Positions 1 through 6,992 of a DNA stretch of 32,264 nt are shown in pieces. Each line of letters begins with the position of its first letter. Position 1 is the first letter of the stretch. The stretch is taken from positions 4,129,420 through 4,161,683 of the forward strand of contig LR026961.1 in the NCBI GenBank assembly GCA_900498135.1, written 5' to 3'. This DNA comes from an uncultured Desulfatiglans sp. GTDB taxonomy: Bacteria; Desulfobacterota; DSM-4660; Desulfatiglandales; Desulfatiglandaceae. The translations under genes and the position numbers were made by a program. The notes beneath the pieces were generated by a model. The model did not search any database, was not told the origin of the DNA, and saw only the letters and a program-made list of their open reading frames with translations.

Positions 1-498
1 CTGCTGCTGGTGCTGCTGGGACGCAACGGTCTGATCGGGGCGGCGCTCTACAAATACCTGGGCCTGGTGTTGGCGTTCAACTGGAAAGGGGCCGTTCTGG
101 CAGCGGCGGCGATGTCGTTTCCCCTGCTGGTGCGGGCCGTGCGGCTCTCCCTGGAAGGTGTGGACCAGGGGTTGGAGGCGGCTGCGCGCACCCTGGGTGC
201 CGGACCTCTGCGGGTCTTTTTCACGGTCACCCTTCCTTTGATGGCGCCCGGCATCATCACCGGGCTGATTCTCGCCTTCGCGCGAAGCTTGGGAGAATTC
301 GGCGCCACCATCACCTTCGTATCCAACATCCGGGGGCAGACCCAGACGCTGCCGTTGGCCCTGTACACCTTGACACAGGTTCCCGACGGAGAGGTCGGAG
401 CCATGCGTCTTTGCATCCTTTCAGTGCTGATCGCCATGGCGGCCCTGGTTTGTTCGGAAATGCTGGCGCGGCGTTTTGCCGCCCGCATGAAAGCTTGA
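1..498 (+). CDS. modB: Molybdate ABC transporter permease (ModB), 5' end outside the window
   Basis: This is the inner-membrane permease subunit of the molybdate importer; it would work with ModC and a periplasmic ModA encoded outside the window. The frame is open from base 1, so the start codon lies upstream. The visible part has hydrophobic membrane segments and the cytoplasmic EAA loop that contacts the ATPase (EAARTLGAGPLRVF, then LPLMAPGI). A final hydrophobic helix (LCILSVLIAMAALVCSEML) precedes the stop. The gene ends 6 bp before modC on the same strand, so the two form an operon. The EAA loop matches the ModB/CysT permease class, and the neighbouring ModC with its C-terminal Mop domain favours molybdate over sulfate. 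Confidence 0.93.
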   Translation: MLLVLLGRNGLIGAALYKYLGLVLAFNWKGAVLAAAAMSFPLLVRAVRLSLEGVDQGLEAAARTLGAGPLRVFFTVTLPLMAPGIITGLILAFARSLGEFGATITFVSNIRGQTQTLPLALYTLTQVPDGEVGAMRLCILSVLIAMAALVCSEMLARRFAARMKA

Positions 499-504
499 GT
501 CGTC

Positions 505-1617
505 GTGGAGATCAAACTCACCCGCAAGCAAGGCGGCTTCCTGGTCGATGCGGCCTTCGAGGGCCCTGAATCGGGGGTGACGGCTCTGTTCGGGCCCTCC
601 GGCGCCGGCAAGACATCGCTCATCAGCATGGTGGCCGGCTTGATGCACCCCGATGCCGGCCGCATACAGGTCAACGGGCTTTGCCTGTTCGATTCGGAGC
701 GGCATATAAACCTGCCGCCCGAGAAACGGCGGATCGGCTATGTCTTTCAAGACGGCCGTCTGCTGCCGCACCTTTCGGTCCGCGGCAACCTGACCTACGG
801 CATGCGCCTGACGCCGGCAAATCGCCGTTTTGTCGCCTTTGACGCCGTGGTCGAGTTGCTTGGCATCGGACACCTGCTCAGCCGGCGGCCGGCCAGGCTC
901 TCCGGGGGCGAAAAACAGCGCGTGGCCATCGGCCGGGCGCTCTTGACCAGCCCAGCCATGCTGCTGATGGACGAGCCGCTTGCCTCCCTGGACGCTTCAC
1001 GCAAGTCCGAGGTGCTGCCCTTCATCATGCGGCTTTCCCGCGAGTACGCCATTCCCATTCTTTACGTCAGCCACATCATGGATGAAATTCTGAATCTGGC
1101 CGATCGGCTGGTCATCATGGACATGGGGCGCGTGGCCGCATTCGGGGACCTGGATGATCTCCTGTCCAGGCCGGAATTGCAGCCGCACCTTGGCACGGAA
1201 GATTATGGATCGGTGATCTCTGCGGTGGTGGATGAGCCCCTGGACGCTTCAGGCCTCACGCGGCTGCGCTTCGGCGGCCATTGGCTCAAAGTGCCGCCGA
1301 TGCCGGCAGGCCGGGGCGACCAGGTTCGTGTGCGCATCTCCGCCCGCCACGTCGCCGTGGCCCTCCGAGCACCCGAACAAAGCAGCTTTCAGAACATCTT
1401 CCCCGGCAAGCTCGACCAGATATTCGACCGCGGAGAGCCCTTCGTCGACCTTCGTTTGGACATCGGCTGTCCCCTGCTGGCGCGCATCAGCCGGAAATCC
1501 TTCTCCGACCTGAATCTGAAGCCAGGCCAACCGGTGTTCGCCCTCGTCAAGAGCGTGGCCGTATCACTCGGCGCCGTCCATGCGATGCCGGACGAAAGCA
1601 AGGTGCCACCCATCTGA
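505..1617 (+). CDS. modC: Molybdate ABC transporter ATP-binding protein (ModC)
   Basis: This cytoplasmic ATPase powers molybdate import through ModB. Its 370 aa is normal for ModC. Walker A is GPSGAGKTS near residue 31, the ABC signature is LSGGEKQRVAIGRALL near residue 132, Walker B and D-loop are LLMDEPLASLD near residue 152, and the switch His lies in YVSHIMDE. The C-terminal third (about residues 230-365) is the Mop/TOBE region that binds oxyanion and separates ModC from generic ATPases. The start is GTG, 6 bp after the modB stop; no strong Shine-Dalgarno is visible there, which suggests translational coupling. It marks the edge of ordinary chromosome before the defence island. Confidence 0.95.
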   Translation: MEIKLTRKQGGFLVDAAFEGPESGVTALFGPSGAGKTSLISMVAGLMHPDAGRIQVNGLCLFDSERHINLPPEKRRIGYVFQDGRLLPHLSVRGNLTYGMRLTPANRRFVAFDAVVELLGIGHLLSRRPARLSGGEKQRVAIGRALLTSPAMLLMDEPLASLDASRKSEVLPFIMRLSREYAIPILYVSHIMDEILNLADRLVIMDMGRVAAFGDLDDLLSRPELQPHLGTEDYGSVISAVVDEPLDASGLTRLRFGGHWLKVPPMPAGRGDQVRVRISARHVAVALRAPEQSSFQNIFPGKLDQIFDRGEPFVDLRLDIGCPLLARISRKSFSDLNLKPGQPVFALVKSVAVSLGAVHAMPDESKVPPI

Positions 1618-1853
1618 CAGGCCCCTGCGGTCCTTCCTGATCCGCCGCACGAGGACCCGGACACAATCCGTGACCAGCATCACCCCATCCCCGCTCGACA
1701 GGGCGCTCGCCCATCGGGCGCCGTCCGGCACATTGCGGAGAACCCGTCGATCCTCACGGCGATTGGGATGCCACCACCGATGGGGCGCTCGAAAAGCCCG
1801 GTGAAAATGGCTCGCTGCCGCCGCCGGGGGCGGATCGACCACTCCCCTAAGCG

Positions 1854-2180
1854 CTAAATCCCGTATTTCCGATAGATCCGGTGCCGGAAGGCGTGGGTCA
1901 CCTTGACCAGACCGTCGGCGCCGCGCTCTTCTTCAACCTCCCTGTCCGTGGTGGAATAGACCGGGACCAGTCCTTTCTCGAAGGCGAAGCCCGCCATCAG
2001 GTAGCACGCACCGAAGTCCCCCTGGATGAGGACAAAATCCCCGGGTCGGGACTCCTCCTCGAGCCATTTTCGGACCGGTTGGAAAAACCCGCCGATCTCC
2101 GGCAGATCTGCAGGGATCTCCCGCCATACCTGCTTCAATCCCGTCGGGAGGTCCATGATCCTCCCAACGCCGAGGCTTTG
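1854..2180 (-). pseudogene. Csx20-like gene, 5' end removed by an IS3-family element
   Basis: The conceptual protein from SLGVGRIMDLP to the C-terminal YRKYGI is about 90% identical to the intact Csx20 at 5572-5967. It lacks the first 25 or so residues, including the start and the first beta strand. Homology stops at about 2180 and the terminal inverted repeat of an IS begins at about 2184. The 3' flank also resembles that of the intact copy for roughly 50 bp, so the unit duplicated was larger than the gene. The frame does run on into IS sequence and might give a hybrid peptide, but no ribosome site is seen. I call it a broken duplicate. Confidence 0.8.
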
Positions 2181-2183
2181 AGG

Positions 2184-2480
2184 TGGACCCCAAGTACGGG
2201 ACCATTTTCTTCGAGATTTAAGGTGTAAGAACCCCAATTTCACTCCGGCTGTTGGTTAGTCGGGGCTTGGCCTCGCCTCGCGGAGCCTTGCGGAGTTCAG
2301 GCTAGGCGTGGCCAAGCCGGCGCTGCGGCATACTTTACCCCAGCCCATCAGGCTGCCATCCTGAGCAGCGGGGTTTCATAGTAGACATCTGCCGGGGTCC
2401 GGCCGTTCAGCCCTTGGTGCGGCCGGCGGTTGTTGTAGAACTTGAAGTAGGCCCTAAGCCCGTCGATCAGGTTCGATGTG
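2184..2480 (-). mobile_element. Remnant of an IS3-family insertion sequence (transposase 3' end plus one terminus)
   Basis: The right end begins with an IS3-like terminal repeat (TGGACCCCAAGTACGGGACC at about 2184). The - strand then carries the last 43 or so codons of an OrfB/DDE transposase, ending at the TGA at 2348-2350. The diagnostic tail reads YFKFYNNRRPHQGLNGRTPADVYYE in two overlapping parts: FYNNRRPHQGLNG and GRTPADVYYE. About 130 bp lie between the stop and the terminus. The rest of the IS, including the catalytic region and the other end, is absent: the sequence switches to an AT-rich toxin-antitoxin locus at about 2480. It cannot transpose by itself. Confidence 0.85.
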
Positions 2481-2482
2481 GT

Positions 2483-2770
2483 TTATCTTATTTCAATAAA
2501 TATTTCAGGATGCTGTTCAGCAATGCGCAAAAGAGATTTTGCTGGGCCTTGAGGCTTTCTTCTTCCTTGCTCCCAATCTTGAATCGTGCGAGGGCTAACT
2601 CCCATTAAGCTGGCAAAAGCAGATTGTGATATATTTAACTTTTCTCGAATAATTTTCGCTGAAGAAGGCTCCTGAAGAATTCGTGTCTTTAATTGAATAT
2701 CTCCCTTTTTAAAGCTCTTAATCTCTTTTATTCCTTCCAATATTTCTTGACCAATATTTCGATCATTCAT
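2483..2770 (-). CDS. XRE-family antitoxin (HigA/NadS-like)
   Basis: This 95-residue DNA-binding antitoxin should neutralise the toxin encoded just upstream and repress their shared promoter. The C-terminal half is a helix-turn-helix: IIREKLNISQSAFASLMGV, then SPRTIQDWEQGRRKPQGPA. The start is the ATG at 2770, which overlaps the toxin stop in ATGAATGA; longer in-frame starts lie inside the toxin gene and are less likely. Toxin-first order is typical of higBA and relE/nadS-type modules. The gene is clearly more AT-rich than the surrounding DNA, a sign of horizontal arrival. It ends 2-3 bp from the broken IS. The family is confident; the exact subfamily is not. Confidence 0.85.
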   Translation of the reverse strand: MNDRNIGQEILEGIKEIKSFKKGDIQLKTRILQEPSSAKIIREKLNISQSAFASLMGVSPRTIQDWEQGRRKPQGPAKSLLRIAEQHPEIFIEIR

Positions 2771-3074
2771 TTTCGATTTCCTCCGCAATCTTTCTTAAAA
2801 TATGGCCGGGGATCGATGCCTTTTCACTCTTGGAATATAAAGTGAGCAACCATATTTCCTCATCCGATTTCTTCCAATAATACATTATCCTTATCCCATC
2901 TCTTTTACCTTTCCCCTCCGGTGCCCACCTAACCTTCCTCACGCCACCACTTCCACGAACGAGGTCCCCGACTTCAGGGCTTAGAATCAGATACCATTGA
3001 AAAAGCCGATATTCATCATCAGGTAAATATTTCGGCAGCAGTTTTGTAAATGTAGTGGTCTCAATGAATATCAT
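2763..3074 (-). CDS. RelE/HigB-like toxin
   Basis: This 103-residue toxin is of the RelE/ParE-superfamily type that resembles HigB-2/NadS-associated toxins, normally ribosome-dependent mRNA interferases. Visible family features are the N-terminal IFIETTTFTK strand, the basic core GSGGVRKVRWAPEGKGKRDGIRIMYYW, and the tail LLTLYSKSEKASI. Its last codons overlap the antitoxin start. I place the start at the ATG at 3074. The upstream in-frame ATG at 3092 lies inside the promoter between the -35 and -10 boxes and so cannot be in the message. That makes the mRNA leaderless or nearly so. The AT-rich composition matches its antitoxin. Confidence 0.85.
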   Translation of the reverse strand: MIFIETTTFTKLLPKYLPDDEYRLFQWYLILSPEVGDLVRGSGGVRKVRWAPEGKGKRDGIRIMYYWKKSDEEIWLLTLYSKSEKASIPGHILRKIAEEIENE

Positions 3075-3080
3075 AATACT

Positions 3081-3109
3081 TTTATACGGCATCGCCGTAT
3101 GGTTGTCAA
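3081..3109 (-). promoter_or_regulatory. Sigma-70 promoter with a 17-bp palindromic operator between the boxes (toxin-antitoxin operon)
   Basis: Read on the - strand, TTGACA (3109-3104) and TATAAA (3086-3081) are separated by exactly 17 bp. The spacer holds the inverted repeat ATACGGC-GAT-GCCGTAT (3100-3084), which also covers half of the -10 box. A bound dimeric HTH antitoxin would block polymerase directly. The predicted start of transcription, about 7 bp after the -10 box, falls at the toxin's ATG at 3074. Confidence 0.8.
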
Positions 3110-3112
3110 TGA

Positions 3113-3420
3113 TTATTTATAATCGAACATGTTGAACTGTACGGCGCGGGTCGCGTAATCATACCGGATCCTCACGCCTTCGTCGTCCCGGTAGAGCAGA
3201 AAACCATCGAGATCATAACAAAAAGTCGTAGCCGAACCTCTGCACGGTGAGGCCCGTGTCGAGGTCGAAGCTCAGGAGATGATCCCCCGATGAGGAAAAG
3301 ACGTAGCCCGAATCCCCATCGGCGGCGGGGATGTCCCTCTGCCCCATCACGTCCGAGAAGGTCGTGGGCGGCCCCACGCGCCGGATGCACCGGTTCTTGC
3401 CCTCGGAGAAATAAGGAAGG
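3113..3420 (-). pseudogene. Remnant of an RHS/YD-repeat-like gene (3' end, frameshifted)
   Basis: Two - strand frames join into one plausible C-terminal segment. The first reads about YFSEGKNRCIRRVGPP through DLDTGLTVQRFGYDF. After a shift near 3215-3220 the second reads YDLDGFLLYRDDEGVRIRYD and ends at TAA (3113-3115). Patterns such as GKNRxIRRV, FDLDTGL and YDLDGFLLYR resemble the NHL and YD repeats of RHS/teneurin-type secreted or toxin-delivery proteins. Nothing homologous continues upstream of about 3420. The frameshift and missing 5' part argue for a dead fragment. The family call is tentative. Confidence 0.4.
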
Positions 3421-3863
3421 TGATGATCACAAAAAGTGAAAGAAAAGCTGCTCTGCCATGGTTCATATCCGCCCTCCCGGCTTCTGGTTGCCATCATCAC
3501 GTGTCGGCCAGGCACTGGAAGGCGGCTCTTTGTGCGTATGCTCAAAACGGTGTGCATGCCTTCGGCCTGCGCAGGTCAGGCAGGGATCTACCGCAAGTTC
3601 TGCGCTAAGCTGGGTGAGGGCTGCGCCATCGGGCGGTCGCTATTTATGCTGCAGGCATGCATCCGGTTGAATTTATGCGGATAGGGGTTTTTTGCTCGGG
3701 AGGAGATTTGGCCGGGAACAAGGACGGACAAGGCAATGGGGGATCCTGGAAGGAACCTCGAAACGGGTCGATGCACAATCTAGTGGGCATTACTGCCGGG
3801 ATTCAGGCCTCCGATGAGCCTTCCTCTCTGAGCTGAGGGCCGCGAATATGGTACAGAATCTTC

Positions 3864-3900
3864 GCCAAGGTGCTGTCCCCTCCTGGGGAAGCACCTTGGC
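3864..3900. repeat. Perfect two-tier hairpin
   Basis: The arms GCCAAGGTGC (3864-3873) and GCACCTTGGC (3891-3900) are perfectly complementary. The loop contains a second pairing, TCCCC (3876-3880) with GGGGA (3885-3889). No T-run follows on either strand, so it is not a classical terminator. It could be an RNA element or a transposon-derived palindrome. Confidence 0.6.
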
Positions 3901-4036
3901 AAAATTCAGCGATAACGTCAGGAAACAATGCACCCCCTGTGATCGGAAACGAAAAATTTACACCCAATCCGTGGGCTGTCTCATACGCTGTTAACGATAT
4001 ATGTCAACACGAATTTTGCATTAACACTGGATTTTT

Positions 4037-4052
4037 TAACCAGTCAGGGTTA
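4037..4052 (+). promoter_or_regulatory. Candidate operator upstream of the XRE gene
   Basis: The inverted repeat TAACC-N6-GGTTA sits 46 bp before the start codon in an AT-rich stretch, next to a less perfect CTGG/CCAG pair. This position suits autoregulation by the XRE protein that follows. No promoter boxes could be fixed with confidence. Confidence 0.35.
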
Positions 4053-4097
4053 TCATATCCCCCAAACCACGCTTTTTGAGCTTTAGGGGGACACCTA

Positions 4098-4457
4098 ATG
4101 GCGATAAACGACCGGATCAGACGACTCAGACAAGAAAGGCGATGGACCCAGGCCGAACTCGGCGAAAAGGTCGGCGTCCACCAAAAACAGGTCTCGGCCT
4201 ATGAGCGCGGGGCCAATGTGCCCTCCACGGAGGTGCTCATCAAATTGGCCGAAGTATTTAATGTGTCGCTGGATTATCTGGCCTTTGAAGCCAAGGGCCA
4301 GGCTGCCAAGATCAATATCCAGGATCGGGACCTTTTGCGGCGCTTTGAAGAACTTGACAGCCTTTCCGAGCCGGATAAGACTTTGGCTAAGCAAATGCTC
4401 GACCTTTTGATTTTAAAAAACAGATTCAAGGACCTGGTCGGAACAGGGCCGATATGA
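4098..4457 (+). CDS. XRE-family transcriptional regulator
   Basis: This 119-residue protein has an N-terminal HTH_3 domain (about residues 4-60: IRRLRQERRWTQAELGEKVG, then HQKQVSAYERGANVPSTEVLIKLAEVFNVSLDYL). A C-terminal helical tail (about residues 75-115) probably serves for dimerisation. A Shine-Dalgarno (AGGGGG) lies about 7 bp before the ATG. The stop is 11 bp before the yefM-like start, so it probably shares an operon with the toxin-antitoxin pair and may regulate it. DNA targets are unknown; the inverted repeat at 4037-4052 is a candidate. Confidence 0.88.
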   Translation: MAINDRIRRLRQERRWTQAELGEKVGVHQKQVSAYERGANVPSTEVLIKLAEVFNVSLDYLAFEAKGQAAKINIQDRDLLRRFEELDSLSEPDKTLAKQMLDLLILKNRFKDLVGTGPI

Positions 4458-4468
4458 AGAGGGCAACC

Positions 4469-4726
4469 ATGAAAGCCGTAACTTACAATAATGCCAAAAA
4501 GAACCTGAAGGCGCTGATTGAGGAAGTGTGCAAAGACTCCGAACCGGCCGTCATCGTCAGCGACCGCACCAAGGACAAGGCCGTGCTGATCTCGTTTGAA
4601 GATTACCAGGCGATGGAGGAGACCGCCTACTTGCTCAGCTCGCCGGCCCACCGGGCGCATCTTGAAAAATCCTTAAAGCAAGCGCAGTGCGGTGAGCTGA
4701 TTGACTTTCCCGCCGAGGATCTATGA
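4469..4726 (+). CDS. yefM: Phd/YefM-family antitoxin
   Basis: This 85-residue antitoxin normally pairs with a YoeB RNase. It has the N-terminal Phd/YefM DNA-binding fold (AVTYNNAKKNLKALIEEVCKDSEPAVIV, seen as TYNNAKKNLKALIEEV then SEPAVIVSDR). The conserved middle VLISFEDYQAMEETAYLL is followed by a toxin-wrapping tail ending in ELIDFPAEDL. I chose the ATG at 4469 because AGAGGG lies 6 bp upstream; an in-frame ATG at 4454 overlaps the XRE stop and lacks a ribosome site. Its stop overlaps the toxin ATG (ATGA). Its partner carries an early stop codon, so it may now act only as a repressor. Confidence 0.9.
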   Translation: MKAVTYNNAKKNLKALIEEVCKDSEPAVIVSDRTKDKAVLISFEDYQAMEETAYLLSSPAHRAHLEKSLKQAQCGELIDFPAEDL

Positions 4727-4980
4727 AGATTTAATTTACGCAGGAGGCCTGGAAGGATTTTGAATGGTTTTTGGACAATGACAAGCAAATCGTGAAGCGC
4801 ATCCGCGAGCTGCTCAGGGACATCCTGCGCCATCAGCAAGAGGGCATCGGCAAACCCGAGCGGCTGAAGTTCCAACTGGCCGGCTGCTGGTCCCGCCGCA
4901 TCACCAAAGAGCACCGGCTGGTCTACCAGATCGAAAAAGACGGCATCATCGTCATCAGTTGCCGCTATCACTACGAGTAG
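4723..4980 (+). pseudogene. yoeB: YoeB-type toxin gene with a TAA at codon 4
   Basis: YoeB is a ribosome-dependent mRNA interferase. Read from the ATG that overlaps yefM (4723), the frame is M-K-I-stop-F-T-Q-E-A-W-K-D-F-E-W, then an otherwise complete YoeB to CRYHYE. The catalytic region is intact: basic SRRITKEHRLVYQ, and the terminal HY pair. The TAA at 4732-4734 replaces one residue of the first strand. Re-initiation at the TTG at 4771 would lose about 16 residues of the fold core. The gene is therefore probably dead or attenuated. A sequencing error in that one codon is the main alternative. Confidence 0.85.
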
Positions 4981-5014
4981 AAAAGATATTCTGTCGATTT
5001 GATAAGAACAAAAC

Positions 5015-5051
5015 GGGGGTTTGAAGAAGAAATTGTCTTCTTCAAACCCCC
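5015..5051. terminator. 15-bp perfect-stem hairpin, probable bidirectional terminator
   Basis: GGGGGTTTGAAGAAG (5015-5029) pairs exactly with CTTCTTCAAACCCCC (5037-5051) around a 7-nt loop. On the - strand it is followed by GTTTTGTTC, a reasonable U-tract, so it can end transcripts from the right. It also closes the XRE-yefM-yoeB operon about 35 bp after the toxin stop. Confidence 0.65.
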
Positions 5052-5166
5052 ACTCAATAATCATTTTAGCTCAGCCGCAAACGGCGCATGGAATGCACCC
5101 TACCTGGCTGCGCTCATCCGAACTTAAGCTTAGGCCGTGTTACCCAAGAAAATCATGACCAGTATC

Positions 5167-5367
5167 CTAACCACTTCCGATGCCATTAAAAATGCAGCTG
5201 AGACAAGAGGATATCTCGCAGCCATTCTTCCCGAATACAACAGCCCCATACTCAAACTCTTTGCCGATGATGCCTTCAGTAGCAAAGCCCAGACCGTCAC
5301 GGTAGAAACGCAATGATGTGCCGAGGTCATCAACGCCGATGGTGATAACTGTGATTCGTGGCTTCAT
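5167..5367 (-). pseudogene. VOC-family (glyoxalase/bleomycin-resistance fold) protein, N-terminal fragment
   Basis: The protein starts with a clear VOC N-terminus: MKPRITVITIGVDDLGTSLR, then FYRDGLGFATEGI and EFEYGAVVFG. Intact relatives run about 120-140 residues and carry a second beta-alpha-beta-beta-beta unit. Here the family pattern is lost after about residue 48 and the frame stops at 66 residues, so the gene is truncated or frameshifted. The start codon lies 18 bp after an integron attC-like site, the arrangement expected for a gene cassette. Small VOC proteins are frequent cassette cargo. Confidence 0.6.
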
Positions 5368-5385
5368 TTGCTTTGGGTCCTTTAG

Positions 5386-5448
5386 GCATAACGCCCAGCA
5401 TCAGGGGCACCGGCGCTAGCCGGCGTCCCTTGCATGTGCTGGTTAGAT
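5386..5448 (-). repeat. Integron attC-like recombination site
   Basis: On the - strand the 63-bp segment starts ATCTAAC, a full match to RYYYAAC, and ends GTTATGC, one mismatch to GTTRRRY. Between them is the imperfect palindrome that defines attC sites: CAGCA with TGCTG, GGG with CCC, and CGCCGGCG with CGCCGG, with small unpaired bases. A VOC-family start codon follows 18 bp later, as after the first site of a cassette. No integron integrase is in the window. Confidence 0.55.
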
Positions 5449-5571
5449 TTCGCCTTTGTATATATCCTTACGATTGCCGATTCCACCATCACGGATCCAG
5501 GGGTAATCGAAGAGTTTGGAAAAGACGGCTCGCTGAAGCAGCCGAGGGAGGGTCGATCTTCCCCCCAAGCG

Positions 5572-5967
5572 CTAAACCCCGTATTTCCGATAGGTCCGGT
5601 GCCGGAAGGCGTGGGTCACCTTGACCAGACCGTCGGCGCCGCGCTCTTCTTCAACCTCTCTATCCGTGGTGGAATAGATCGGGACCAGTCCCTTCTCGAA
5701 GGCGAAGCCCGCCATCAGATAGCACGCACCGAAGTCCCCCTGGATGAGGACGAAATCCCCGGGTCGGGACTCTTCCTCCAGCCATTTTCGAACCGGTTCG
5801 AGAAACGCGCCGATCTCCGGCAGATCCGGAGGGATGTCCCGCCACACCTGCTTCAATCCGGCCGGGAGGTCCATGATCCTTCCAACCCCGAGGCTTTTCG
5901 ACGCGTCCTCGCGCTGCGCCTCTGTAATCTGGTGGTTGAACAGAAGAAAGAGGGTCCGCTCAGTCAT
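5572..5967 (-). CDS. csx20: CRISPR-associated protein Csx20
   Basis: This 131-residue protein matches the Csx20 family. It starts TERTLFLLFNHQITEAQRED, then has LGVGRIMDLPAGLKQVW, the conserved RPGDFVLIQGDFGACYLMAG, LVPIYSTTDREVEEE, and the end FRHRTYRKYGV. Csx20 accompanies type III CRISPR systems. Its Rossmann-like fold has been proposed to bind cyclic oligoadenylate, with a ring-nuclease (signal-degrading) role suggested; I cannot prove activity from sequence. The ATG at 5967 has AGGGAG about 9 bp upstream. It is separated from the cmr operon by 16 kb, and a truncated sister copy lies at 1854-2180. Confidence 0.85.
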   Translation of the reverse strand: MTERTLFLLFNHQITEAQREDASKSLGVGRIMDLPAGLKQVWRDIPPDLPEIGAFLEPVRKWLEEESRPGDFVLIQGDFGACYLMAGFAFEKGLVPIYSTTDREVEEERGADGLVKVTHAFRHRTYRKYGV

Positions 5968-6020
5968 TTTCTCATCTCCCTTAGTCAGTATCATTCCTGG
6001 AAACCACCCGGTATGACAGG

Positions 6021-6062
6021 AGGTGTATTCTGGCAACGCGTCATTTCGTAAGCAAGGTTTTT
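6021..6062. repeat. Short conserved element, copy 1
   Basis: GGTGTATTCTGGCAACGCG (6021-6039) followed 14 bp later by AAGGTTTTTT closely matches the element at 7295-7336. It lies 55-95 bp upstream of csx20 (- strand). Read on that strand it contains TTGCTT and, 17 bp on, CAGAAT, so it may be the csx20 promoter. Function unproven. Confidence 0.4.
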
Positions 6063-6179
6063 TAATTGGATGGCTGCAAACCGTCCGACCCAGGCAAACC
6101 TTTTTCGTCGCAACGACACAAACACGTGCTGGCCACCGCCGGCGGAAGCGGTGACCTGCCAACCCGTGCATTGAAACGG

Positions 6180-6686
6180 CTATATCAGCGGATCCAAACA
6201 GTCCCTCCACTCCACGGGCACATCGTCCAACTGGATGATGGCCAGGCCCCTGGATCCGTCACGGCTGGTTTTTTCGGCTGCAGGAGCCAGGTTCAGGTTC
6301 ACCGTCTCCGGAGAAAGCGTCCACATGGCGCCGGACAGAGGGTCGACAATCAGCCAACCGATCAAGCCCCCGAAGATGAAATTGCCGCCGACATACCACC
6401 CATTCGGCCCGCTGACGACCTGCGCCGTCTGGGTCTCGTGGCCTTCCTTTGAGATTGAAACGGTGTAATCCTTTCCACCGAAATAGGTCCCGTCCGCCTT
6501 CTGGAGCACCACGGTCGTCGGGGTCTGCCCTTTGAAGACCTGCTGACCTGTTTCGTCCGTAACACAGACCTCGGCACCCTCGGGTGAACTGTTGATACTC
6601 AAGAGTTGGGTCTTGTCGCCTACGATCGTAGCGCAGCCGACCAGCCCAAACACTCCCAACACCATTGTCCCGATGATCCAACGCAT
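6180..6686 (-). CDS. Small lipoprotein, function unknown
   Basis: The 168-residue product starts MRWIIGTMVLGVFGLVGCAT, a signal peptide with lipobox LVGC, so Cys18 would be lipidated and the protein anchored in the envelope. The mature N-terminal part (SINSSPEGAEVCVTDE, then GQTPTTVVLQKADG) is a PEGA-like beta domain. A glycine-rich hydrophobic stretch follows (GGNFIFGGLIGWLIVDPLSG), as in small surface lipoproteins that carry PEGA repeats. AAGGAGG lies about 8 bp before the ATG at 6686, which excludes the longer upstream frame. A palindrome (CCGGAGG-AA-CCTCCGG, 6728-6743) lies about 42 bp upstream. There is no visible link to the defence genes. Confidence 0.8.
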   Translation of the reverse strand: MRWIIGTMVLGVFGLVGCATIVGDKTQLLSINSSPEGAEVCVTDETGQQVFKGQTPTTVVLQKADGTYFGGKDYTVSISKEGHETQTAQVVSGPNGWYVGGNFIFGGLIGWLIVDPLSGAMWTLSPETVNLNLAPAAEKTSRDGSRGLAIIQLDDVPVEWRDCLDPLI

Positions 6687-6727
6687 ACCTCTTTCCTCCT
6701 TTTGATTGTTAAGAAATCCCGCCTCGG

Positions 6728-6743
6728 CCGGAGGAACCTCCGG
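6728..6743. promoter_or_regulatory. 16-bp perfect palindrome upstream of the lipoprotein gene
   Basis: CCGGAGG-AA-CCTCCGG is self-complementary around 2 bp. Its location 42 bp before the lipoprotein start would suit an operator, but no promoter boxes are clear. Confidence 0.3.
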
Positions 6744-6992
6744 TTCGTGGCCGCGCTGCGGAAAACCACGCGACCTCTGCGCCATCCTCCACCTGACAGT
6801 GCTGAACGGCGGGGAAGCGGGAATTTTCAAAACAAATCCGCTAATGGATGAAAGCAATCCGCCATTCACGGCAAGTGCGGCTTTGTGCGTGAGGGCCAAG
6901 ACCGGCCGGTTCTGCTTGATCTCCGGCAGCTGTCTCGCGGCCAGATTTTGGATCGAGTGGTTGTCGGAAACGTCTTCTGACTGCTTGACCGT

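Larger units (their letters stand above)
3421..4097. other. Intergenic stretch without a convincing gene
   Basis: Short open frames here lack family signatures, ribosome sites and coding bias. The stretch contains a perfect hairpin (3864-3900) and, just before the XRE gene, an AT-rich promoter-like segment (about 3990-4060) with a small inverted repeat. I see no RNA gene or mobile-element end in it. Confidence 0.5.

Noticed and set aside
1618-1853. Possible small genes between modC and the csx20 remnant
   Set aside because: Short frames on both strands overlap each other, lack ribosome sites and show no family signature.
3864-3900. Intrinsic terminator
   Set aside because: The stem is strong, but neither strand has a following T-run and no gene ends nearby.
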